Below are positions 7,421-12,339 of a stretch of 12,339 nucleotides of DNA, piece by piece. The stretch is from an uncultured Collinsella sp. (GTDB lineage Bacteria > Actinomycetota > Coriobacteriia > Coriobacteriales > Coriobacteriaceae). Under the pieces are notes generated by a model. The model did not search any database. It was given only the letters and a program-made list of their open reading frames with translations, and had not been told where the DNA came from. The position numbers and the translations under genes were made by a program. Where the stretch lies: contig CAKUEU010000050.1 in NCBI GenBank assembly GCA_934646865.1, positions 1 through 12,339 on the forward strand, written 5' to 3'. Each line of letters starts with the position of its first letter. The first letter of the stretch is position 1.

Positions 7421-7462
7421 AAGATGAGGGCCGTCGAGCGCAACCGACGGCCCTCATTTTTT
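7421..7462 (+). terminator. Intrinsic terminator upstream of cstA (attenuator terminator)
   Basis: A perfect 12-bp stem (7425-7436 with 7445-7456, TGAGGGCCGTCG and its complement) with an 8-nt loop is followed by six T (7457-7462). It ends 35 nt before the cstA start, downstream of the only evident cstA promoter. It must therefore be read through for cstA to be expressed, unless an unseen promoter lies in the last 35 nt. Confidence 0.9.
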
Positions 7463-7483
7463 ATGTCTGAGTAGTTCTTTTTA

Positions 7484-7500
7484 GAGGAGGAAATGTAATG
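7484..7500 (+). promoter_or_regulatory. Strong cstA ribosome binding site with overlapping start-stop codons
   Basis: GAGGAGG (7484-7490) lies 7 nt before the cstA ATG (7498). Between them, ATG TAA (7493-7498) forms a start-stop pair whose last base is the first base of the cstA start (ATGTAATG). The 2-nt spacing makes initiation at 7493 unlikely, so 7498 is the start. Confidence 0.8.
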
Positions 7501-9387
7501 AACGGAGTTTTGCTCATGGTTGTGGCTGCGGCGGTGCTCGCCTGCGGCTATCTGGGCTACGGCCGCTGGCTGGCCAACAAGTGGGGCGTTGACAAAGAGG
7601 CCCTCACGCCGGCCAAGCGCATGAAGGACGGCAAGAGCTTCTCGCCCGTCTCCGCCTTTACCGCGTTCTCGCACCAGTTCAGCTCGATCTGCGGTGCTGG
7701 CCCTGTCACGGGTACGATCGTCGCCATGGCCTTCGGCTGGCTGCCCGTCGTGCTCTGGGTCCTCGTCGGCGGCATCTTCTTTGGCGCCGTCCACGACTTT
7801 GGTGCTCTGTACGCCTCGATGAAGAACAACGGCAAGTCGCTCGCTCAGCTCATCGAGAAGTACATCGGCAAGACCGGCCGTCGCCTGTTCCTGCTGTTCT
7901 GCTGGCTGTTCTGCATCATCGTCATCGCCGCCTTCACTGACATGGTCTGCAAGACGTTCATGTTCACCCCGGCCGTTGACGCTTCTGGCGCCGCTACCGG
8001 TGCCATCGACTTCACCAAGTCCTATGCCGCTGGCTGTGCTGGCACCATCTCCATCCTGTTCACCTTCGTCGCTATCGCCTTTGGTTGGGCCCAGAAGAAG
8101 TTCAACCTCACCGGTGCCGCCGAGTTCGTCACCGGCGTGGTCCTCATGGTCCTCATGTTCGCCGTCGGTATGCAGTTCCCGGTCTACCTGGATAAGTTCC
8201 AGTGGTTCGCCGTCGTCATGGTCTACCTGGTCTTCGCTGGCGCCATGCCCATCCAGATGCTCAAGACCCCGCGTGACTACCTCACTTCCATCATGATGAT
8301 CGTCATGATCGTTTGCGCTGTCCTCGGCATCGTCGTCCTGGGCGTCAACGGCCAGGCCACCATCACCGCTCCGGTCTTCACCGGCTTCTCCACTGCCTCC
8401 GGCATGATGTTCCCGGTCCTGTTCGTTTCCGTCGCTTGCGGTGCTCTCTCCGGTTTCCACAGCCTCGTTTCTTCCGGCACCTCTTCTAAGCAGGTCGAGA
8501 AGGAGCAGGACGCCGTCAAGGTCGGTTATGGCGCCATGATCGTCGAGTCCTTCGTCGGCATCCTTGCCATCATCGTCGCCGGCATCATGTTCTCCGACAT
8601 GAACACCGCCGGTACCGGCGCCCTCAACGCCGGCGTCGCTTCCACCCCGTTCCAGATCTTCGCCGCTGGCATCTCCCGCGGTATGCAGGCCTTCGGTGTT
8701 GACGGCACGCTCGCTACCGTCTTTATGACCATGAACGTTTCCGCTCTGGCCCTGACCTCGCTCGATGCCGTCGCCCGCATCGCCCGCACCTCGTTCTCCG
8801 AGTTCTTTGCCCAGACCAACGACGCCCTGGCCATCGAGTCCAAGGCCGGCTACATGAAGGTTCTCGGCAACCCCTGGTTCGCCACGGTCGTCACCCTGCT
8901 TCCCGGTCTCGCCCTTGCTTTTGGTGGCTATGCCAACATCTGGCCGCTCTTTGGTGCTTCCAACCAGCTGCTCGGCGGTATGACCATGATCACCCTCGCC
9001 GTGTTCTGCAAGTGCACCGGCCGCAAGGGCTGGATGCTCTACGTGCCCGTCGCCTTCCTGCTCTGCTGCACCTTCACCTCGCTGGTCCAGAGCGCCATGG
9101 GCTGCATGACCGCTGTCCAGGCCTACGGCTTCTTCGGCACCATCCCGGCTACCGCCACCACGGCCGCCGTCTCCGTCGCCGCCACCAAGGGCCTGCAGCT
9201 CGTTTTCGCCGTCCTGCTGATGGTCCTGGGCCTCATCGTCGCCGTCAACTGCCTCAAGGAGTTCTTCGGCAAGGAGGCCGGCTCCATGCCTGACGAGGAG
9301 CCCGAGTGGTCCGAGATGGGCAAGGCCGAGTACGGTCGCGCCGCTGCCGCTGAAGCTCCTGCCGATGCCGAGGCCGCCAAGGCCTAG
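7498..9387 (+). CDS. cstA: CstA-family carbon-starvation transporter (peptide/pyruvate-type permease)
   Basis: This is a polytopic inner-membrane transporter of 629 residues; E. coli CstA and BtsT, about 700 residues, import peptides and/or pyruvate. An N-terminal membrane segment (about 3-25) is followed by the conserved block FSHQFSSICGAGPVTG (57-72) through GAVHDFGALYASMKNNGKSL (96-115). Further hallmarks are FPVLFVSVACGALSGFHSLV (305-324), KVGYGAMIVESFVG (341-354), ALALTSLDAVARIARTSF (416-433) and WPLFGASNQLLGG (482-494). The last roughly 30 residues (about 597-629) are a cytoplasmic acidic and alanine-rich tail. Codons end overwhelmingly in C (GTC, ATC, TTC, GCC), far more than in neighbouring genes, implying high expression. 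It sits alone between its attenuator-like leader and a strong terminator, so it is monocistronic. The Ile/Val-rich leader suggests a role in amino-acid or peptide scavenging, but the substrate cannot be read from sequence. Confidence 0.93.
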   Translation: MNGVLLMVVAAAVLACGYLGYGRWLANKWGVDKEALTPAKRMKDGKSFSPVSAFTAFSHQFSSICGAGPVTGTIVAMAFGWLPVVLWVLVGGIFFGAVHDFGALYASMKNNGKSLAQLIEKYIGKTGRRLFLLFCWLFCIIVIAAFTDMVCKTFMFTPAVDASGAATGAIDFTKSYAAGCAGTISILFTFVAIAFGWAQKKFNLTGAAEFVTGVVLMVLMFAVGMQFPVYLDKFQWFAVVMVYLVFAGAMPIQMLKTPRDYLTSIMMIVMIVCAVLGIVVLGVNGQATITAPVFTGFSTASGMMFPVLFVSVACGALSGFHSLVSSGTSSKQVEKEQDAVKVGYGAMIVESFVGILAIIVAGIMFSDMNTAGTGALNAGVASTPFQIFAAGISRGMQAFGVDGTLATVFMTMNVSALALTSLDAVARIARTSFSEFFAQTNDALAIESKAGYMKVLGNPWFATVVTLLPGLALAFGGYANIWPLFGASNQLLGGMTMITLAVFCKCTGRKGWMLYVPVAFLLCCTFTSLVQSAMGCMTAVQAYGFFGTIPATATTAAVSVAATKGLQLVFAVLLMVLGLIVAVNCLKEFFGKEAGSMPDEEPEWSEMGKAEYGRAAAAEAPADAEAAKA

Positions 9388-9427
9388 TCGGTCGGACGGG
9401 TTGAATCTCCCATCTATTTGACTCGGA

Positions 9428-9465
9428 AAGACCGGGTCCGCAATCAAGCGGACCCGGTCTTTTTT
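9428..9465 (+). terminator. Intrinsic terminator of cstA
   Basis: A perfect 14-bp stem (AAGACCGGGTCCGC 9428-9441, complement 9448-9461) with a 6-nt AATCAA loop runs into a T-tract (9460-9465). It lies 40 nt after the cstA stop and separates cstA from the next gene. Confidence 0.93.
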
Positions 9466-9506
9466 CTTGTGAGAACAGGTGGTGCAAGGGCGTTCTCGCA
9501 GATGTT

Positions 9507-9536
9507 TTGCGTGGATAGGCTCGTGCGTTGTACCAT
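9507..9536 (+). promoter_or_regulatory. Possible promoter of the JetD-like gene
   Basis: TTGCGT (9507-9512) and TACCAT (9531-9536) with an 18-nt spacer make a moderate sigma70-type match between the cstA terminator and the next start codon. Two CATATG palindromes (9534-9539, 9554-9559) follow, of unknown meaning. Confidence 0.4.
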
Positions 9537-9570
9537 ATGGACGTATATGTGTGCATATGAAAGGGGCCCC

Positions 9571-11763
9571 GTGGCCAAGACGGTATATTCCGATAATCAA
9601 AACAATGTCGATGCTCTGGCTGAGCGCCTGAGCAGCCAGACATCGCTTTCTGCTGAGCGTGCCAAGCTGGTTGCCTACGATCTGCTTTGCCGTAAGGCGC
9701 TCAAGATTAAGTCGAGTGCACTGGCGCAGATTTTCCGCTCCGTCGATAAGGAATGCGACACCAAGGCGATGCGCGATGAGCTTATCGAGGCAAATATCGT
9801 GACCAAGATCGAGGGTAGCGGCATTAACGGGCGCCCGGCGTTCTATACCATCAATGCTGAGATCCGCGATGCCCAGGAGCAGCCTGCCGAGTCCGTCGAA
9901 GATTTTGTCGTCGAGGATTCCGCTGACGTGCCTGCTGTGGAAGAAGTTGCTCCGCATGAGCATGTCGATACCGATGAGTTGCTCGATGAGAACGTCGTGC
10001 GCGCCTTTACGGCCAAGGCAGGACGCGGCGGTTTTGGCGGGGGTGGCAAGCGCGATGCGCAGCGCCGCGCCCAGCAGGAGCGCTTCCGTCGCGCCGTTGC
10101 TCAAAAGGGTGAGACGGATGCCGAGGCTGTTGAGAACGAGGTTGCTGCCGAGTCGCAGAAGCCCGCGAAGGAGCAAAAGCCCGTGGAGGCCCAAGAGCCC
10201 AAGCGTCGTCGCGGTGCTCACTTTAAGGCTGCGCGGCAGGATGTCGCGCGTGAGGTTGAAGAGCCTTCCGAGGTTGCAGACGATGTTGAGGAGTCTGCCA
10301 AGAGGGCTCCGGGTTCGTGTCGTCCCGGCCGCGGTTTTGCGGGACGCGCGTATCCCGTAAAGCGTCAGGAGAAGGGCGAGCCGGCTTCGACCGCTCAGGC
10401 CGAGAAGGCCGAACAAACCGAGAAAACCGTTGAGCCGGCGACTCGCGAGCAGAAGCCTTCCGAGTCGCAGTCTGCGGCTGACACCGAGGTCAAAGCCCAA
10501 CAGTCCGCTGACAAGCAGGCGGGGGAGAGCGCTTCGAGCAAGCCCCGCCGCCGTCGTCACCGTGGCGGTCGTGGCTCAAATGCCGAGGCCGCGGCCGAGA
10601 AGGCAGCGACGCAAAGCAAGGATGCGAAGGCTGAGGCCCCGGTGGAGCAGCCCAAGCGCCAGCCGGCGAAGGGGGACAAGCCCGAGCGCTCGCAAAAGAG
10701 CTCGTCCGCGCCAAAGCAAGAGCGCAAAGCCCAGGCAGATTCTAAGCGCAAATCCCAGGCGCAGTCCAAACCGACTGCAAACGATGCGGCCGCCCAGCAG
10801 CCTGAGCCGCCCGCTCATGGCGAGGTTTCGGCGTTTGCTCTGGCCCGTGTCCTGGGCAGGCAGCTGCTCAAGGTCGTTCCCACGCCTACGGCGCTCTCCA
10901 AGATTAAGGAGCAACAGACTCAAATTGTTAAGGTCGAGGGCAAGGACGGCAAAAAGGCTCCGCAGCGCACTCAGCACAACGAGATGTCCAACCGCAAGAT
11001 TGCCGAAGAGATTGCGATCATCCAGGCTTGGATCGAGCAGAATCGCGGTGCCGACACGTCGGTCGCTTCGCGTCGCCAGCGCGCCTACCAGATTTTTAAC
11101 GATGAGAAGGCCTTTGACGGCAAGCACGGCGAGCGCCTGATTCGGCGTATGACCGAAAAGGGCATCAGCATGCAGGCGATTAAGGTCGCCCCCAACCGCC
11201 CCGTGCACTTTACGGGTTTCTTTACGCTGGGCGCCGACAAGCCGTTCATTATGGTCGAGAACCTGGACACCTATGACGAAATCGTCAAGCTCCTGCGCGG
11301 CCGCAAGCACGCCAAGCTTTTTGGCACCAAGGTGGGTGGCGTGATTTTTGGCGGCGGCTGCAAGGCGAGCGTTTCACACGCACTGGATGATTATCTGGCC
11401 GAGATCGGCTATCGCTTTAACTATGTCTACTACGTGGGCGACATCGACCGAGAGGGTGCGCGCATTGTCGAGCAGACCCGTAACGCCAATGTGGTTGAGA
11501 TTCGCCTGCATGCTGGCATGTATCGTGCCATGCTCGCCGAGCACAAGCGTCGCGTGAAGGCTGGCGGCGAGTGCGAGCCCGCAGCTGCCAATCAGGGCGT
11601 GCCGCAGAACCTGGCGGCGACGATCAAAGATCTGCCTATGGTCACGCGCGTGCAGTTCCGCAATGTGCTGCGCGAGGGCGGACGCATTCCGCAGGAGATT
11701 CTGATGACCGCCGACTATCGGGATGGCGACTCGGGAAGCTTCGACCGCATGCTGAACAATTAG
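9571..11763 (+). CDS. Orphan JetD-like TOPRIM-domain protein with long disordered linker
   Basis: I start it at GTG 9571, which has AAAGGGG 4 nt upstream, giving 730 residues; ATG 9547 would add 8 with a poor ribosome site. Residues about 10-97 are a compact, mainly helical region that looks like a winged helix (ending GRPAFYTIN). Residues about 100-415 are low-complexity Glu/Lys/Ala/Gln/Pro sequence with basic patches KRRRG (211-215) and RRRRHRGGRG (326-335), probably disordered and nucleic-acid binding. From about 416 the protein is folded: SRRQRAYQIFNDEKAFDGK (500-518), then a TOPRIM-type pattern with MVENLDTYDEI (561-571, Glu563), GGVIFGGGCKA (589-599) and YYVGDIDREGARI (620-632, Asp624 and Asp626). 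This order resembles the C-terminal nuclease domain of JetD (DUF2220), which cleaves plasmid DNA in Wadjet systems. No JetA, JetB or JetC is present. Domain assignment is by eye; function is unknown. Confidence 0.72.
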   Translation: MAKTVYSDNQNNVDALAERLSSQTSLSAERAKLVAYDLLCRKALKIKSSALAQIFRSVDKECDTKAMRDELIEANIVTKIEGSGINGRPAFYTINAEIRDAQEQPAESVEDFVVEDSADVPAVEEVAPHEHVDTDELLDENVVRAFTAKAGRGGFGGGGKRDAQRRAQQERFRRAVAQKGETDAEAVENEVAAESQKPAKEQKPVEAQEPKRRRGAHFKAARQDVAREVEEPSEVADDVEESAKRAPGSCRPGRGFAGRAYPVKRQEKGEPASTAQAEKAEQTEKTVEPATREQKPSESQSAADTEVKAQQSADKQAGESASSKPRRRRHRGGRGSNAEAAAEKAATQSKDAKAEAPVEQPKRQPAKGDKPERSQKSSSAPKQERKAQADSKRKSQAQSKPTANDAAAQQPEPPAHGEVSAFALARVLGRQLLKVVPTPTALSKIKEQQTQIVKVEGKDGKKAPQRTQHNEMSNRKIAEEIAIIQAWIEQNRGADTSVASRRQRAYQIFNDEKAFDGKHGERLIRRMTEKGISMQAIKVAPNRPVHFTGFFTLGADKPFIMVENLDTYDEIVKLLRGRKHAKLFGTKVGGVIFGGGCKASVSHALDDYLAEIGYRFNYVYYVGDIDREGARIVEQTRNANVVEIRLHAGMYRAMLAEHKRRVKAGGECEPAAANQGVPQNLAATIKDLPMVTRVQFRNVLREGGRIPQEILMTADYRDGDSGSFDRMLNN

Positions 11764-11765
11764 TT

Positions 11766-11787
11766 CCGCCGTTCTACCGAACGGCGG
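11766..11787 (+). terminator. Hairpin after the JetD-like gene, possible terminator
   Basis: CCGCCGTTC (11766-11774) and GAACGGCGG (11779-11787) form a perfect 9-bp stem with a TACC loop, starting 2 nt after the stop codon. The following TCCTCTCG is only modestly T-rich, so termination strength is uncertain. Confidence 0.55.
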
Positions 11788-11800
11788 TCCTCTCGACGCT

Positions 11801-11906
11801 GCGAGGGGCCCTGGTATGGCAATCTGACGTTCAACTTCGGCGGCGCGACCAGAAGGTCGGCGCCGCCTTGTTTCACGTCACCTTGCCATACCAGGCCCCC
11901 TCTCGC
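11801..11906. repeat. Second large imperfect palindrome
   Basis: The outer arms are GCGAGGGGCCCTGGTATGGCAA (11801-11822, split here only by position) and its near-complement at 11883-11906. Nested within are TGACGT/ACGTCA (11825-11830 / 11875-11880) and a GC-rich hairpin 11839-11850 / 11855-11867 around AGAA, followed by TTGTTTC. The inner hairpin could act as a terminator. CCTCTCG (11789-11795) can also pair with CGAGGGG (11802-11808), competing with the outer stem. Confidence 0.75.
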
Positions 11907-11932
11907 TGTCACGTCCAAAACATCGAGGTCAC

Positions 11933-11970
11933 GTGGCCTTCTTTGCGTGCGGAACTCGCGACAAACTTAA
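11933..11970 (+). repeat. Dispersed repeat core, copy B
   Basis: It matches 6892-6929 at 32 of 38 positions, including 16 identical bases (11946-11961). The inner hairpin is also recognisable in reduced form, as GAGGTCAC directly joined to GTGGCCTT (11925-11940) without the ATTAA loop of copy A. The long flanking arms of copy A are absent, so this looks like a diverged or partial relative. Confidence 0.7.
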
Positions 11971-12216
11971 TGCCCGGCCCGCCGGGGCCACACGGCACGT
12001 TGCAGAAGGCGGCTCGCTTTTCGGAACTGGGCCGATAGGCGTGCCTCAAAAAAATCTACCCCAGTCGCTGTATAGGGTGTCTATAAAGAGCCGTGGCCAA
12101 ATAACATCAAATATGAGTACTGATATTCTTTTAGTAGCAGTAATTTTGACCACATTTAAGGTGATTTGACGTGTCGATCGAGCAGATAAGCTGCCGTATC
12201 TCCTCAAGTGTTCATT
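11971..12216. other. Gene-free stretch, increasingly AT-rich
   Basis: I see no credible gene here. Base composition shifts from GC-rich to AT-rich after about 12045. Small symmetric sequences occur: TATAG/CTATA (12071-12075 / 12081-12085) and ATATGAGTACTGATAT (12111-12126), a palindrome except for one symmetric pair. TTGACC (12136) and TTGACG (12156) look like -35 boxes but no suitable -10 follows. Confidence 0.5.
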
Positions 12217-12230
12217 AAAGGAAGACCTTG

Positions 12231-12275
12231 ATGCGAATAAGTCTCATTAAGATCTTCTTTTATTCAAGACTTTAG
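12231..12275 (+). CDS. Weak candidate short ORF, 14 residues
   Basis: ATG 12231 is preceded, 6 nt upstream, by AAGGAAG, and encodes MRISLIKIFFYSRL before TAG. Two strong hairpins follow directly (12279-12324). The layout recalls a leader peptide before a regulated gene beyond the window, or the remnant of a longer gene, but an ORF this short can occur by chance. Confidence 0.25.
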   Translation: MRISLIKIFFYSRL

Positions 12276-12278
12276 TCT

Positions 12279-12324
12279 GCTGGCCGCGCAGCGGCCAGCT
12301 TTAAACCACCCGCTACGCGGGTGG
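12279..12324. repeat. Two adjacent strong hairpins at the window edge, possible mobile-element end
   Basis: The first is GCTGGCCGC (12279-12287), loop GCA, GCGGCCAGC (12291-12299), followed by TTT. The second is CCACCCGC (12306-12313), loop TAC, GCGGGTGG (12317-12324). Compact hairpins of this kind mark the ends of IS200/IS605-type elements and REP-like repeats, but no transposase gene is within the window. A terminator is an alternative for the first hairpin. Confidence 0.55.
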
Positions 12325-12339
12325 AGACAAAAGGCTTTA

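Larger units (their letters stand above)
7263..7497 (+). promoter_or_regulatory. cstA leader RNA, candidate ribosome-mediated attenuator
   Basis: Between the inferred start site and cstA the transcript can form ordered structures. H1 is GATGTGAAC/GTTCGCATC (7275-7283 / 7295-7303, one G-U pair). H2 is GCATCAG/CTGATGC (7336-7342 / 7369-7375), enclosing the Ile/Val codons of a short ORF. H3 is CGGGTTAGC/GCTAGCCCG (7375-7383 / 7391-7399, one G-U pair). H4 is GCCCGT/ACGGGC (7395-7400 / 7407-7412), which cannot coexist with H3. A strong terminator follows. CATCAGC (7337-7343) could instead pair with GCTGATG (7414-7420), next to the terminator stem. Promoter, hydrophobic short ORF, competing hairpins, terminator and structural gene is the classic attenuator order. 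I cannot define the antiterminator with certainty. No T-box motif was seen. Confidence 0.6.

Noticed and set aside
7339..10560. A very long open frame (1073 codons) on the minus strand across cstA and half of the JetD-like gene
   Set aside because: It spans two well-supported + strand genes, two terminators and a promoter region. Its sequence is a low-complexity Gly/Asp/His/Leu product expected from the antisense of strongly C-ending codons. No recognisable domain or ribosome site.
11571..12169. Two + strand open frames after the JetD-like gene (starting at 11571 and 11933)
   Set aside because: The first overlaps the end of a convincing gene and crosses the palindromes; the second crosses the repeat core and an abrupt composition change. 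Both look like translated repeat sequence.
1..12339. CRISPR array, tRNA or rRNA genes
   Set aside because: No regularly spaced repeats and no tRNA cloverleaf or rRNA-like sequence were seen on either strand by reading; no search program was run.

Overview
The window reads as a chromosomal segment of a G+C-rich anaerobic actinobacterium of the class Coriobacteriia. Collinsella or a close relative is my best guess. This rests on gene content, on the fused TsaB-RimI-TsaD protein and on base composition; it is inference, not a database match.

Positions 1-6796 hold one tightly packed + strand cluster, probably a single operon: acpS (its 5' end lies before the window), nnr, alr, a family 4 uracil-DNA glycosylase, tsaE, and a three-domain TsaB-RimI-TsaD fusion. 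Spacing runs from 12 nt down to a 14-nt overlap, and several ribosome binding sites lie inside the preceding gene. The cluster joins cofactor and metabolite housekeeping (holo-ACP synthesis, NAD(P)HX repair), D-alanine supply for the cell wall, uracil repair, and most of the t6A37 tRNA-modification machinery (TsaE, TsaB, TsaD; TsaC is not here).

Positions 6797-7497 have no conventional gene but are dense with structure. A 168-bp palindromic element with near-perfect 44-bp arms starts 4 nt after the tsaD stop. Two GC-rich hairpins follow. Then comes a clear regulatory region for cstA: an AT-rich UP-like stretch, a promoter (TTGACT-17-CATACT) with an 18-bp palindromic operator in its spacer, a short ORF ending in NIISVVII, several alternative hairpins, a strong intrinsic terminator, and a strong Shine-Dalgarno. 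This has the layout of a transcription-attenuation leader tuned to isoleucine/valine supply, placed in front of a transporter rather than a biosynthetic operon. It is the most interesting regulatory find here.

Positions 7498-9387 encode a CstA-family membrane transporter with strongly C-ending codon use, suggesting high expression, closed by a strong intrinsic terminator. Positions 9571-11763 encode a 730-residue protein with an N-terminal winged-helix-like region, about 315 residues of charged low-complexity linker, and a C-terminal TOPRIM domain resembling JetD of the Wadjet anti-plasmid system. No jetA, jetB or jetC is present, so it is an orphan and the best candidate here for an undescribed system.

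Positions 11764-12339 hold no confident gene. They contain a hairpin right after the stop, a second large imperfect palindrome, a diverged copy of the repeat core seen near 6900, an AT-rich tract, a weak candidate 14-codon ORF with a good Shine-Dalgarno, and two strong adjacent hairpins at the right edge that might be the end of a mobile element.
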